Source: Echinococcus granulosus
Lineage: Eukaryota; Platyhelminthes; Cestoda; Cyclophyllidea; Taeniidae
Assembly: GCF_000524195.1 (NCBI RefSeq)
Contig: NW_020170381.1
Location: forward strand, 739,678 to 803,677
DNA length: 64,000 nt
Direction: 5' to 3'
Shown: positions 35,201 to 50,200 of the stretch, piece after piece
Position numbering within the stretch: the first letter of the stretch is position 1
Layout of the letters: each line of letters opens with the position of its first letter
The notes under the pieces: model-generated
Told to the model about the DNA's origin: nothing
The model's database searches: none
What the model saw: the letters and a program-made list of their open reading frames with translations, nothing else
Made by a program: the position numbers and the translations under genes

Positions 35201-38200
35201 ATTTTTCATTTAAAAAGGAGGCAAGGCCACCAAGCTGAATCGAAAGGCGTGCACTTCCCAATTCAGACTCTGTAAAACCGGAAAAAAATATTTTACTTGA
35301 GATGACCTTAATGGACCGTTTTAGGATTCATTGTATTTTTTTGTCAAATGGGAATTAATGTAGCACACATTTTTGTGTGGGATAAGTACTGAAATAGCCT
35401 TGCGTATCAAGAACATACGGCAACTACCAAAATGGGCTGATCCTGCATTGACTGAATATACGCCTCAGAGTTACGTAATTTGACTGGAAACTTTACAAAG
35501 CGTGGCAGCCAGAATTTCGACGAAAAACCTTGATATCCTTCTTGGACTCATAAAATTGATTATTTCCAGCAAAAAAGTCCCAATAGATATTAATTCTTGC
35601 GAACTAACAGGATAACAGTTTCAACGGTCTTATTCAGTCGGAGGCAAAATGCATGCGATGTATGGGATTCCCAACATAGTTGTAAAAGAATTGCTGTTTT
35701 TTTTCCTATTACACAAATTTCAAAGAAAACTTCCGAGCTTATGTGACACTGGGACACTAGTAGCTTCGTGACAATAAGGACGAAGCATACCTTCACTCCG
35801 TCTCACTGATTCGGTTCAAACACAGCCGTCGCAGGTTAGGAATATGGACGATACGATTCACATGACTGCAGGAAATTCGAGACGAAATATAGGTAGGCTT
35901 TAGTCGATGCCAATGTATTCGACTTCAAAAGTGTTCTCACCGAAACATACGTTCCTTGACACACGAAAGTCATCTTAAGACAGTCGCATGAAATAGATAG
36001 GAACTGTGAGGAGTTTTCAACAGCTCAAAAGATGCTGCGAGTTTAATTGAAATAAGGCCCATGCTTCCGACCTTTTAGTTAGATATGCTTACATTATTCA
36101 CGTATACGATTTGACTAAAATGACGTATCAGTTTGGGTAGGACGGTATCTCAAGGACGGAGATTCCCAATTTAAAACCACAAAGCTAAAAACTACAATTT
36201 GGGGTATTCGTTTATCATAACCACCACACCTGTCCAGGCTTGGGGGGTGATCGTCAGGGGTGAAATAGTGTGGGGAGAGAGTTACTGAAGCTAATCGGAC
36301 ACCAATCTCACGCACAAAGTTGAGTGACGTGGAACGTTGCCCAAATAGTCCAGAACTTGATAATTAGCTGGGTTAATCCAAGCACACCTCATTAGATGCT
36401 CTCCTATGAGATTTTTGGCACTGTCGCGAAATGGCAGTGAACTTAGTAAAATATTACGCCAGCAAACTTGGTTATTCCCACGGCAACCTTAAGCATGTAC
36501 TTAACTTTTGTTATTCGACTTAAATACGATTACTGGCTTCTAGAAATTGCAAAATATTTTGGGGTTGTTTTTCTTAATGAGGCAAAATCACCTCATACAG
36601 CACTAGTTTAGAGGATGAAACCAAATTAAGGAATGAAAACTTTGGTAAATCTAGCTACTTTTGCCTTCAATAACACGAAGTATAAAAATAATGCTCGGTT
36701 CCAAAAGCTGTTACAGATGCAGTTGGTGAGTGCAAGGAGGAGAAAAAGGGGCACCAGACTAACCCGGTCATGTAACCGTGAGGTCCAACGAGAGCAGGTG
36801 AATGAGGGGTCATTATGGAGTGACCACTACTGCCCGCGCTGTCTCCCAGTCCACCCCTCTGTTGTTGTGACTGCGTCTGTGGCTGCAGAGAGGCACAAGT
36901 GGCGAAGGGTTGGTAACGCGGGCGGTGCACCAAGGGCGGTGATCGCAGGTGGTTGGATGAGAGCGAGGAGGAGCCGCCAGAAGTCCCCCCCCCTGCTGCC
37001 GCGGACTGTTCGCTGCTCGTCTGTCTGGGGTCCACAGAGAGGTGGAACTGTTGCTGTTGGTGCTGCAAACTATACGGTGAATGATGTTGCACCTGGCAAC
37101 CCTCGGCCGCGTAGTATCCAGACAGGTAGCCTTTACAGAAAAAAGTAAACATAAGTGCTCAAAACCGCTTCATCTGAACTATGGGGAAACCAGTATCGCA
37201 TCTGAAGTTTTCACTAACCCGGGTTCTAACCGTAGCTGTTCACAACAATCACACCTTAGGTAGGTATACTTTCGTGTCGGGCAGCTCAAACATGAATAGA
37301 AATAAATGGGAAGTACTCAGACATACGATCTAAGGGTTATACCCACAGGGGACAATTTGTTTGCTAAGTATACACCTTAACTGCTATGCGTGGTTGAATA
37401 ATATACCCTATTTCTTTTCTTCGGTATTAGTTGGCGCCTTGATTTGGGAGGCAATAACAACGGAAAGGATGTTAGGATGATCAAATTAAATTGGTCGCTC
37501 GGGCAATACAGATGGCTGGTGAGTAGCAACAGCTACGGCTGTGTCGACGGAAAGGCACTCCGGCATGACTCATTCCGTGAGCCAACTGTCAATTTGCCTC
37601 TATTCCCAATGCATCAATCAAACTCGAAAATCGGTAACATGTGATATAGAAATGCGCAAAAGATGACTGCTAGGAATCCACGCAGCCATAAATTCGCGGA
37701 TAACATCCAATACATGTATTATCTCATGTAAACTAAATGTCAATGGAAATCTATGTAAAAAGTAAGAGAAAGTTCGCAAAGTCGGAAACCATTTCTTCGT
37801 GCTAGCAAACACTAGTGAAAGGATCGTTACTTTACCCACATTCGGCACGGAGCAGAATGCACATGCTAACTCAAATACCTCTCTCCTTAAACCAGCTCTG
37901 CGAAAAACCCACATTCTAAATATGGACGCGTTTCACCAAACATCTGGAGCAGATGTTAGATAGAAAACCTAGCAGGCAGTCATCACTATTGTAGTACAGC
38001 ACTGACTTTTCGTAAGCCCTAGGCTGCTTCGTTGTCCAAAGGTGCGCGTGTGTACGTGTGTCCGACCCATAGGCAGTTTTCGATTGGTCTGCCTGCTCTC
38101 TACGCTTGGGACACGCAAAAACTAAATCACGATTTTAACGAAAAACACGCAAAACTCTACAGCATTAGCATTCACCTGGCACTACTAAGAGATTTTCAGA

Positions 38201-41200
38201 ATGTCACTTTGGTAATAAATTAGGTGAGATTAGGAAAAGGGGTCCTGCTGCGTATACGATTCTGTTCGATTTCGACTTCTATTGTCATTTGACTCTTTTT
38301 TATCTACCAACTCCAGAAGGAACCTAATTTTAGAATGCTTCCAAGGTGTAAATAAATTTTAGGTGCAAAATCCCATCGGTTTTCATTAACGCAAGTGAAA
38401 ATTGCGCATCTCTGAATCTGATGTAAAATATTTCTTGATTTCTCCCATCTTAATCACTTTTTTTGTTCAGGCCATCACAGCAAAATCTTCCCAGCAGTTT
38501 CTACACTCCCGTCGATAAAGTTGAAATGATGCATATTAAAATCTGAGTGAGCACATTTTTGCGAGACATTTAAAACTGTAGGATTGCGCTCTGTGACAGC
38601 TTTCATAACGAATTTCAATTCCTCATCCGTTATTCAAATAACATTTTAAACTGGAAAGAATCTTTCGGTTTATTTTAAATCTGTTTGAGTAAGTTCATGC
38701 ATCAAATATACTTAAATATTTCATACGGCAACGCTAGCATACAGTGCAAGATTCAACTTTTCTGGGTTCGATTTCTTGTCAAACATGCCTATCTTCCAAA
38801 CTAAACTAATCCCATCGATAAGGACTATAAGTGTTAGTTTTTTGACAATGTTTGACTAGTCCTTGATAGGGCGGTGCGAATTTCAATTGTGGTAAAATAG
38901 CTGCACTGCTTCACCTAATGCAGAATTTAATGCTTTGAAAAACTGAGCGCCCCGTCATAGTTACTTAGCCATGTCTCTGTATCCCAGATGAAGACCGATA
39001 GGCTCAGGTGAAAAGAAATAAATACTATGCTGCTTGAGGGCTGTACATTCCGAGGCTTGCGCAATTCAAGCCCAAATTTAGCGTAGTTGGAAGGATGTAG
39101 GGTATGCGTTGGGGGAAAGTGAACTGCCTCACATGTCCTCTGGTGGCGGAAATGAGACCACCGTGGCATCACAACACAATCCCCTCCTCTACCCCGGCGG
39201 GACGACGGTGTGGTGAACGAGCAGGCCAGAATCAGGGTCGCCTTTGTATGCCCGTGGATGCGTGCTGCATCACCTCACTCGGATGCACACTCGCACGCGC
39301 GCGCAAATACATTTTAGCACCTCTGTATGTGTGCCAACACGGGGAGAGGACGGGAGACCGGAAATCGTGATAATCGGATACAAAAGCACCAAAGCGCGGT
39401 ACACGTCCGCGCTCGAGATGTAGACGCGACCTTCGAGCAAGGATTGTGTGCACGCATGCAGGCGCGCGCACACAGCTTCTCGACTCAAGGCAGCACACAT
39501 CCGCGTGTGCGTCACGAATTCGGCGATCTCAGGAATACACGGTTGCAAATAGCTAGCTAGAGGTACTTTTACCCTTCGTATTTTGTACGCCCAAGACACT
39601 TATACCTGAAATACCCTGAGTAGTGAATCACTCCACGGTTGGGGAGAATGTCTCAACAACGTTGCCAAAAGGCTCTACACGCCAATACAACCATAAGTTC
39701 ACTCGTCAAAATCGTTGCAAAAATAATGATCGGTTGGTAAAGAAGAAGCAAGAACCGAAATGCACAGGAAAAGAGAGGACACATTTAGATGCGTCCACCC
39801 CAAACGGTGAAGACAACTTGTGAAAACGATTTTGTAAGATCGGAAGATACATGGGTCTTCTGTATGATTCGGCAGCTCTAGCAAGCGATTCCCAAATCGC
39901 TGCCAAATATAGCGCGCAAAATCCCCAAAACATGAACTTTTATTCCATAAATGGTAATAAGGGATGAATAAGGAGCGGGTAGCACACACTTGTAGATGAC
40001 ACCACCTAAGCAAGCAAGGGGGAAATAGGTGGCAAAGGGCACATCAATTTCAGATCTCCTGCGGCATTACCCGAATTGTAAGGAAAACTAGATGCAGCGT
40101 AGGAGAGGGGACAATAATCACGTCCAAGGCAATAAAATCAGTTAGCATGTCGGAGACTTTCAAAGGTACGAATCGAGGGCTGCATCACATTAGAAGCGAC
40201 AATTTTGAAATCGTCTAAATTACTAAGACATTCGAAACTGACAGCTTAACCTAAACAGTAAATCGCAGACTTTCTTCTAAACAACCCAAGTGTCGGTTCA
40301 CCCAAATTCACGCTTCCACAGGTAGCTTAGTAACGCCTGCACTGTTTTATAACCTTTTTGCGTAACGAAGGTAACGCAATTCCCAGGTGAACAAGACCGG
40401 TTATCGGGACAGACTGCAGGATGAATTCATCGCAGCATGTGAAGTGCGCGGTTAGGCTGCCTCAGACCAAGCGCCCACGCCCCACTAGCATGCAAACCGA
40501 AGAGCGCTCGCATAATCAAAGGGGGAGACCCGCCAATGAGTTTGAAAAAGCCTCGCCTGGCACGTATACAAGAATACTGCTCGATGGCACAGGTCATCGT
40601 GGATGATTTGTAAACACCCTGTTTTATTTTTCATATTCAGAAACCGTCTGTAGAAAACAAATGCCGATTCACTGACTGTTATTCGAACGCGTGGGTCGTT
40701 TACAAAAAGTTCACGTCCAATGAAATCGATCACGAGAACAACTGTTCCCGAGTTTGTTTGGAGGGTTCCATTCGAAAAAAACAGCAACGAATTATACCTT
40801 ACCATCTATCTTGTGAAATTACAAACATTGCCATAAAAGAGGAAAAAGATATCATGGAAATCACACAGTGACTGGCGAATTGATGCGCAGATGAATGGGT
40901 AGATGAGTGGATGAATGGGCAGACGGACGGACGGAAAGAGAGCCGACAACTTCACCTGGCTGCGCGGACGCTCACCGTCGGAAGGAGCCGTGATTCACAC
41001 GACGCGTGTGCGCGCGTCTGCACTAGTGAGTAAGCCGGACACTGGCAGAGGCAAATTGTTGGGTTTTAGAACTAAAAACTGAGGCCAGTGCAATGATTTA
41101 ATTCACTTTAAGATTGGACTATTACATCACAAACTTGCTTTTCTTAACTCTAGCTAGACGTATCACAAAACACTGAAAATAGTATGTTCACAACTCTACT

Positions 41201-44200
41201 GGAAGCCCTAAAAAAGGGAGTTCAAATATAAAACGGTGTCTCAAATCGCAATTTAAGACAGTTTCAACGACGAGTGAGATTCCATTTTTCAGAGCTTAAA
41301 AATTTGGCATAAAACAACCAATAAATTGCTTAGCCGTTGGCACAAGATTACTCAACAGTGAATAGCTCAGGTCTCCCGGTTTCAATCAAAGCGCTTTTTA
41401 ATACTTTTAAATATGTTCGCGCTTCCCCTCCCTCACACAAGTACCTTTGGCTCGAATCCATGGTGCGACCGCTGGAGACAAACTAATACAAAGCAATTAG
41501 TTTAGAACAGGTGTAATGCAAAGCTTTAATAGGACGATGCGCGAAGGCACACACACAAAGAACCTTTTCAAGTCGTTTCAATAAAAAGTTTAGTCGTATT
41601 TTATACCAAACAGAATACAACTCGCTGATAGCCTTAGAAAAATGCGTCTACGGGGTAGAAGCACCGCCTTCGAGTAGCCTAATTCGGTCAGGCTAAATGG
41701 CCATTAAAAAGCCATAAATCTCTAGGAGAAGACCAGTTCGGTTTGGATTAAACAACCAATTCGCTGTAAGATTTGTTCACGTAGAAACCACCCAAAACTA
41801 GTAACAGTACCACAGCAATAGCAAATGATAAAAACAGCAAATAAAACTAGCAATAGCGTTTAGATCGTGTACGTATCAGGAAAATATTTACAACCAAAAC
41901 GTTAAAAATAAGAATTTCTGAAAAGGAGGCGGCTTCACTTCTAATACACAACACCCTAGATTGTCGTGTCAAAATCTCAAGTTTGCGAAATCAATGCACT
42001 TTAGCCTCTCAATGGTGAACTAGGACCTTCGGATGAGACACTTTAAGCGAAAAACTACGGGAGACAGTTGTGAGTTCCGATATTTGCTTATGGCTTGCCA
42101 ATCTAAGGTTATGGAACTCTTCCGCCATAGGCGAATTACCAAGGTTCAGAACAATGAATGCAGGCCCCCTGGCTGCCGCTGCCATGGTGACAATCACTAT
42201 GATCGGCAGAGACCAACAGCAACTTCCTATAAAGCCTGAAGTTGATACTTCCGGTCATTCCAGTGTGCAGACGTTGACATTACTTAATGCCAATCACAGG
42301 AATATCTGACAATATGTAACTAGTGGCATTTACTAAAATACCTAAAAGTTCTAAAAAGCTGATTCTTATTGAAACAAGGCCACCAGGAAGATCGACATTG
42401 GTGCGGAGCATAAATGGCATCCAGTCCCTCAAAAATCCGATGAAATGTTACGTAGACGAGTAGCCTCAAATGCTAATCGAAAGCACCAAGTGTAACAAGT
42501 AATTCTACAAATTTATACAATCTTTCAAAAAGTTGATGTGATGGTAAAAGGTGGATTTTAGGCCCAAAGGGTCACTTCCTCACACAGTCTGCACCAATTA
42601 GCCCACTGAAACTTTTCCGAGCTAAATGTGACCTTATTGCACCGATTTACAAATTACGCTCCGCGTCTACCAAAGCAGACAATTAGCAGGCTAATTGGTT
42701 GAGACCGCCCAAGTATTCGCGTCGCCCCTCTTGACCAGACCACCCGGCTAACAATAAAGGTGTGGATAAAATAAATCAACACCATCAGGCGCAAGTGGGA
42801 TTCATCCGGTCGGCAAATAAAACACTTTTTTCGTAAGCGATTGTGGCGTCAGCCATCTATCATGTTACGCCAGGCAGTTGAGTGGGCGGCAGTGTGAGAA
42901 AATTCTACACCACCCTCTATACGTTAATAAAATAAGTTTTTCCGCAATTTTGACCGGAGAAAACGTTCATCTAACGTTAGAAAACACTGTTTCAACCCAA
43001 TCGCCCAAAAATAGTTTTGCTGCCGCTCGGAAATGGTCACTATCAAAATAATGTAGATCACACCCATTCTAAGAGGACAGATGATTTTGTTTTATTTACA
43101 AATTTCTATGCCCTTTAAGCAGAGTGGAGAAGGGCTGAGGTAGCAGTAAGCGGAGGAATGTGGGGGACCAATTGAGGCAGTGGAGCGTACGGAAGCCGGA
43201 GACATCTGCTCGGGCACTGAATCAGGATCGACGAGATGGAGTTAAAGTAGAGTGAAGTACAAACCACTGACTCGCCAGATACAAAAATACGCGTTCTTGC
43301 CCCTTGTCAGGGTCCCCATGGTGTAGAGAAGTAGATGGGAGGTGAGTAGGTAACATCCAGTTGAGCGACATATTTACGTCAAATGAGCTTAAGATGCAAA
43401 GTCTCCTCTGTAAATCCAGGCGTAGGGATAGAACTCACGTTCAACCGAGCGTCGTGCAGTAAAATGATGCTTGTGTTAACTACTTGTATTTAAATGAGTC
43501 TTTGCAATTTCTTGCAATTTGATCCCCAAGTTGGTGAAAATGAGTCCTGCTCGTTCTAATTGTCTCTTTGCCATTCGGAATGACTCGGGCGCTACATTCG
43601 TGGCGGTCATGGCGGGCGCAGTCCGAAAATACAACAATTTTGACATTGTGACCAGAAAATAAGCTAAAACAGCAGAGGATGCTAAATTTGGGATTACGAA
43701 GTCAACTTTTGGGAACTGCTCCAATCTCGAGTTCTACGTAGTACTCAACAAGGCAACGAGACCAGCTTTGCGCGTCTCTGGTATTTACTTGGGTGTTACG
43801 GCTACATCGTTATGACATGGTAAAAACATGGGTGAGAGCATTTCAGCAACAACCTGAATTAAAATTTGGATCAAATGTTACGGTGCAAATAACCAGCTTT
43901 TCGTAGGGGTGAAATGAGAGCACTACCTCTGAAAAAAAATTGGTGTATTCTGATTCAACGATTTCTCCAGAAATTGGTCCTCACAGTATTTGCTAAGCAA
44001 AGCATACAGCTTCCCGCTGTCAAACACACAAGAGTGAATGCAGACCAATGTAACTTTTTAGTGTAGATTATCAAGCATAAATTTTAAGGCGACGTTAACC
44101 TGACTACGGAATCAATGAGTAGAAGCACCTAGACCTATCAAGTAATAATGACTAAAGTAGGCGAACAAAGTTAACCCGGCGATTAGCTTTATTCGAACGA

Positions 44201-47200
44201 GTTTGTAAACAGCACTACACCTTCCGCGTTATAAATGTCATCTTCATTCTGAAACTTTTCAAAAACACTGTTTTCCGTTATTGGCTCACCGCAACGGATT
44301 TCCGATGCATAAAAATTCAGTGCAGTGAGCTTTTAAAACATTTTTATAAACAGTAGGCAGTGTAATCAAATGAAAATTTCTAATTGTTATTAGCAGGAGA
44401 AGTTTGCGCCCACCCAGGTTTACACCGCCTCAAGCGCAGCTCGGAAGACAAATTACGATAAGTAAATCTACAAATCTTGGAGTATCAAAATTGACTGAAC
44501 TGTGAAGAAACAGCTCTTCCTTGAAAAGGGGTAAACACAAAAGGTGGTAGGTGGGAGTTGACTAAATTTGAAATCTTCTTTCACAAGTTTACCACTCGGT
44601 TCAAAGTGGACTCACTGCCACCACTGGGGAGACTGCCATCGTCGGAGAGATGTCGAAGTGCTTCCTGAGTGGTTCCAGTAGTAGTATTAGTGGGATGTGA
44701 GGGCACAGGGGGCAGAGAGAAGAGAGGGGCGACGACCTTACCCCCACCGGGCAAGGGCGGCGGGGGATAGGGCGGAGGTGGAGGAATCGTGGACATGGCC
44801 GCATGCTCGCTGACTGGGGACCTGTGCTGTTGCTGCTGTGGTGGTTGGTTGGTCCAGATTGGCCGCACCACCCCGGCAGGCATTGTCGGATGATCATTCA
44901 CAGAGTGGTCAACCTAGAAGGGTAGAAGGGAAGCAAATGGGTGGTTGACGAACGAATTTGCCAAGATTGAGCCAATACCTAAAAAAATAACTTAATTGAA
45001 AGTGGAGAAATTGCGCAGACAGTGGAGGACTTTTCGCAAAGCATTAAAAACAAACAAGCGCTGAATAATAGGAAACCCTGACATTGATGGGCGAAGCTCA
45101 AGTCATTGTTGCATTGACGCATAACTGCGTTATTGACAGTAAGAGATACATGCGCAATTGAATTCACTTTTGCCATAGGTTGTTAAAAAAACCCACTTCA
45201 AGAAAAACCACACAAACAACGAAGAAAAACATTATGCTGCAATTGGATTATGTCTGGGAGACCAAACGATTTCCCCGTTGGTTACAGGCCCAAAGGTCAA
45301 ATGTGGTAATCAGAACTAAACGCGGGGGAGCTCGAGCTCGAAGGCGTACATTCTGTGACAGACTTAAGTGGTTCAGCCATTTACAGACTTGTAATAAAAA
45401 TGGCATTGCAAATGCCACTATGAAGGCTGCTAAGCTCATCACAAAAAAGTATTTTTTTTGTCGGATCCGCAAATCGGAAATAATTTTTAGCAGCTGATAG
45501 TCATTTATGTTCTGATTGTAAATTCGAGAATAATAAATCAGTTTTATAATCGCAGACGAATTGCAAATCCATGAATACGCAAAACATCTTCTCTGTTGGG
45601 AATTTTTCCTCAATACTGAACCCAGACATTTAAATAAAATATTCAAGAATTCAGTTGAATAGAGGAGCCTACAGACAAGAAAGCACGATTCAATTCCCAC
45701 TAAATACACAAACGTTAAATGAGGTATACAAACAGTAAGAGAAGCCTATATGCTTTGAAGATTTGCGACGAAATAATTCCACGTAATAATAAAGCCAAAT
45801 CCAGAAGTATGATGGCTCTGCTTTACAGATAATGAAAGCGCCTGCTGCTTTAACACCGAATAATGACAGTAAAAATGCACGATTCCTCAAAAGCAATTAA
45901 AGTAGCAAAAAAAGGCTTTTAAAGGTTACAATGGAAATTACTTTTGTGCGCATTAACCTTGGAAGTCATTTTGCCTTGAAAATACTTTTACACTCAATCA
46001 CGCATTCAACCAGTCTTGGCTAGGGTACGCCGAGGGTTTAGTGGAAAATAAACACTCATTTGTGCTTAGGAATTTAACAAGGCTAAGGCTTTTATCCAGC
46101 GGCCAAAGAGTGCGATAGAAAAGAAATGACATTCTTGGTTTTGACGACTCGTAATCGTGACATAGGTTACCAAGACTAGAGACGGCACCGAGGAAATGGA
46201 GTGACAAAATCATCCACGAGGATTACCCACATCTCAAATCTGCCCTATACATAGCCCCAAAATATTCCCTTTGTTTCCAAGATCCATTTTCCTACGTACC
46301 TCAGTTGCAGGATTCCAGGAGGATTGGTTCATCTCCGGGGGCAGCACATTGCTACTGGCGTATGGCGGCACCTCGTGGGGCGTTTTACTGCGACTACTGA
46401 TGCTGTTCTGCAGCTGCGGATCATTCTGCTGTGCCTCGTAGTGCAACAATCGCCCATTCGGAGGTCCTGACGAGAATCCAGGAAGACTGTTGATCATGTT
46501 GTAGGCTCCGGGCGGGGTGGCAGGCTGGAAGCTCCCAACACCAGTGGGGTAGGGGACACCGGCGGTAAGGGGCAAGCCGTGGCCCCTGAAGCAGTCCTGA
46601 TTGCTCGTCGTGTTTGTCGGCGAGCTGGCAGACGAAGAGTTGAGCATCAACATGGTCGGATCACAGCTGCTCTCGACACCCTTCAGCAGACGCTGCACCT
46701 CCACACCACTCCCATTGCGAGAGGCCTTGCATTTCAGTAGGGCGGCCGAGTGGCTGGCGCTGGGTGGATAATCCTGCACCTCGGTGGTAGTGGTGATAGT
46801 GTGGCTGGACTTTGTCCCTGATGTATTAACGGGTGAGACAAAACTGTTGTTGGCTTTTCGTGAGGACATCTTAAATGCGGTTTGGTCTCGCTTAATGGGC
46901 TTGGTGGCGGAGGGGGTGCCAAAACAGCAGTAGCCAGGCGAGGCGTGCTGAGACTTGTGACGCCGCAAACACGTAACGAAGAGGCAACCGATTAGGAGCC
47001 AAGCAATCAATATGCCGGAGACAGCGCCGTAGGCCCAAACAGGGAAGGGTGCCGTCTTGGAAGAGGACCCAGTGACAGACGAGGGTGGATGCACCGTTCT
47101 CCCGAAGATTGGCATTCGATAACCAGGGCCACGAACACCCTCACCTCGACATGTTATGCCCGCCAAGAATATGGTGTACTCAACATTTGGATTGAGATCG

Positions 47201-50200
47201 ATTAGGTCGTGGGTACTAACATCTGGTGAAACCTACAAATACCAGGGGAAGTTAAGTCTACACTGCTAAAGTTGACGATCCAATCTTGTCACTTCGGTAA
47301 TTCAATAGAATAGAATTGCTTCCGTTTTTTTGAATAAATCTAGGACATAAGCGTCGGCTATGGGGCAAAAAATGCGAAGATATTAGTCTCTAGCTTGAGT
47401 GGCAGCTTAACTGCCTTAGCTCTAAACGAACCGCAGTTGTATTTAAAGGAATGCACGAATAAAGGAATAATGCCAACTAGTTTCTTGCCACTTTAAGATG
47501 AAGTCAACTAATAACTCCGCAGTTTTACAGAAAACAATAATGACGCAAGCCTATTTTCTCACAAAACATTGAACAGTCGACATACCTTTTGTGATTGTGT
47601 GTAGTTAGAATCATTAGCGATAAGATGGATAGAGTATCCTATGAGAGTTCCATGAGCAAGATATAAATCCAGGGGCATCCATTTTATACGAATTGCGGAA
47701 GACGTTATCGGGTACTTGCTGGAATAGTAAGATACATTTCCAAAGAGGAATGGGAAATAAAACATATTTTGGGGGGCAATGCCACTCAACCAATGGGCGG
47801 AGATAAGCTGAGGTGCTTCACTGGGAGCTGAGTCCAGACTTAGCACCAACTCAGCCGGTGTTTCGCGGCTCCAAATCCTCCCATAGGTTTGATCATCTTT
47901 AAATGCCTTAACGGTGATCTCGTAGCAAGTGAATGGATGAAGGCCACCTATCACCGCGCCTGTGTTAGGCGATTCTCTAGAGACGATACGGGAAACAATC
48001 AAAAACTTTTCAGGCACTGCATTTCCGCTTGAAACGTGCGCTGTATTTACAGACGCCTGTCTGAACCGTTCGATCAGCTGTTTACTGCTGAAGCTGCAAT
48101 GGGCCTGCTCGGTGGTGGGTGGGATCATGTCATCATAACCAAGTCGAAAACGTTGCTTCACTCCAAATGTTGATGGACTCGTTAGATCCTTGACATGAGA
48201 AGCCGCACGAGCGGAGCAGCGAGACATGAAAACGGGTTTTGCAACTATCTGAAAGCCGTCGACGAGTCCGATAGCACCGTTGGTGGGCTGCACTGCCCAG
48301 CTGATGAACATCTCTGAGGCGCTCAGACTGCGAGCACTGACGCCGAGGAACATGATGGAGTTCACTCGAGTTGAGAGGTCCTGAAAGTCTTCTGCCGCCT
48401 TACCAGACTCCAAAGGGTGAGCATTAGAGGTCTGGCTTGAGGGCGTTGATTGTGCAGTATAGACGATGTGATTAACGAGCGCCCCTCTACTCCATAGATG
48501 TAGGTTCGATGCACGAACCTCAACCCAATATCCACTGTCAGGAAGCAGACCTGCTAGGCGGAAACGCCTCTCCCTAGTTGATTCAACTGCGCTTTCCCAA
48601 ACGTCTATCGGATATTGGCCACCATTAACAGTACCAAAGTCAACTGGAAGTTTATAATCTTGATAATTAGGATCCTTTACTACTTGCGCTAAATTGAACG
48701 GTTTAGCACGATGACTGGGTAAGTAAGTCGAGTTATGAAATTGTAGCAAGTAGAAGACTTGGAATTCTACATCAGAGTCAGTTCCCTTTAGGGATTCGTA
48801 ATCCCAAGTCAGGGAAATCCAGGTATCACCCACACCTAACACCGTAACGTTAAAGGGTGGACGGGGGGCTTCTGACGCCAAGGAGAGTTTGCTGAAGCGA
48901 TCAGTAAGTGAAGTAGAGGTTATCGGTATATGCCAAAAGGCTACACGCTTGTTCATCATACCAAGGACCATACAAGAGTAATTTCCCACATCGCTGTGGT
49001 GAACGGGTTTGATGATTAAAGAGTTTTCTGCATCTGAGCGAAATCTCTCATTCGATGAGGCGGAGAGCGTTATCGCCATTTTATCTTTGTACCAAGATCC
49101 TTTAAAAGTGGTAAAGGGGTTGAAGGTGCCGACTTCTGTAGCGTTCAGCGTACCAGATGCCATGTACCCATAAAATTCTGATAAGTTAGGAGCCGAACAG
49201 ACTAGCCTCAATTCATTCATGTTTTTTCGAGGATTGATAAAAACAGATTTTGTAGCGATTCCTATACGACCGGGAAACAAATGAGGATTCGGCTGAACAA
49301 ACAAATGAATAACTGTTCGAGTGAATCCGGCTGAGGATGAGGCTCGACACTCGTACGTTCCCGAATCCGATATCCGAACAGTACTAAATATCAGTGATCC
49401 AGTTTTAGTTACTGTAATTCTCTGAGAGGACGATTTAATCCAATTTAAATAGTATTCCGATGTTCTTTGATTGATCCAACGAATTTCTGGGACCGGTAAT
49501 CCAGTCGCTAGGCAAACCAGCTGAGTTCGAGTGCCTTCTAGGAAAACAGCGTTCCCCGGTGGTGTCTCGACAAATCCAGGAGGGCTTCTTATCGTGAGAC
49601 GCGCAACAGCTTCTATCACTCCACCGTCGTTGCTGGCTTGACAAACGTAGTCACCGGCATCTTCCAATTGAATATTCATAAGTTTCAACGAACCATCCGC
49701 TAGGAGCATAGATCGCGTGGTTGAAATGGCAGGAACGGGCGGGTCGCGACGCCAAGTCAGAGTCGGAAGAGGCTCGCCGGAAACACGACAAGCAAATTCA
49801 ACTATGCCGTTTACTGGAACAGTTTGACTTTCAGGTGCCACTAAGAAAAGTGGCCTCTGACGAACATGCAGATAGGCCTTTTTGCTGGATTTCTCAAATG
49901 CAGGAGATTTTGCAACACAAAAATAAATTCCTGCATCAACCCACGCAACTTTCTCAATCCTCAAATTCGTTCCATCCACAATTTGAATGCGACTGGATAA
50001 TTCGACCTCTTTTCCATCTTTGTACCATATGACCACTGGTTTTGGTGATCCACTGGGTGGTTCGCACAACAAAATAACCGTTTCTCCGATACTAGGGGCT
50101 TTTGATTGAGGTTCAACAATAAAATCCTCCTCCATAAATGCAATAAATACATTAGCCAGAGAGGAAACAGTCCAACCAAACTCATTGGATGAATTGCAAT

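Larger units (their letters stand above)
37131..44615 (-). other. Large third intron of Robo (7.5 kb)
   Basis: Donor GGCA|GTGAGT and acceptor TTCTGTAAAG, phase 1 on both sides. It contains a CG/CA-rich patch near 39.2-39.5 kb, a tetranucleotide repeat near 40.9 kb and several short frames without recognisable domains, the longest at 43476-43724 (minus). Extra small exons are possible but none is needed to keep frame. Confidence 0.6.

Noticed and set aside
36633..37148. 171-codon plus-strand frame, arginine-rich
   Set aside because: Antisense to Robo exon 4; composition follows from the Gln/Ser/Gly-rich coding strand.
43476..43724. 82-codon minus-strand frame in a Robo intron as an extra exon
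   Set aside because: No similarity to Robo, no ATG start needed or splice sites in matching phase; the neighbouring exons already join in frame.
44581..44592. Robo ending at the TGA at 44581
   Set aside because: A perfect phase-1 donor (GTGAGT) lies at 44610-44615 and joins in frame to two further exons that reach the expected family length. A short isoform remains possible.
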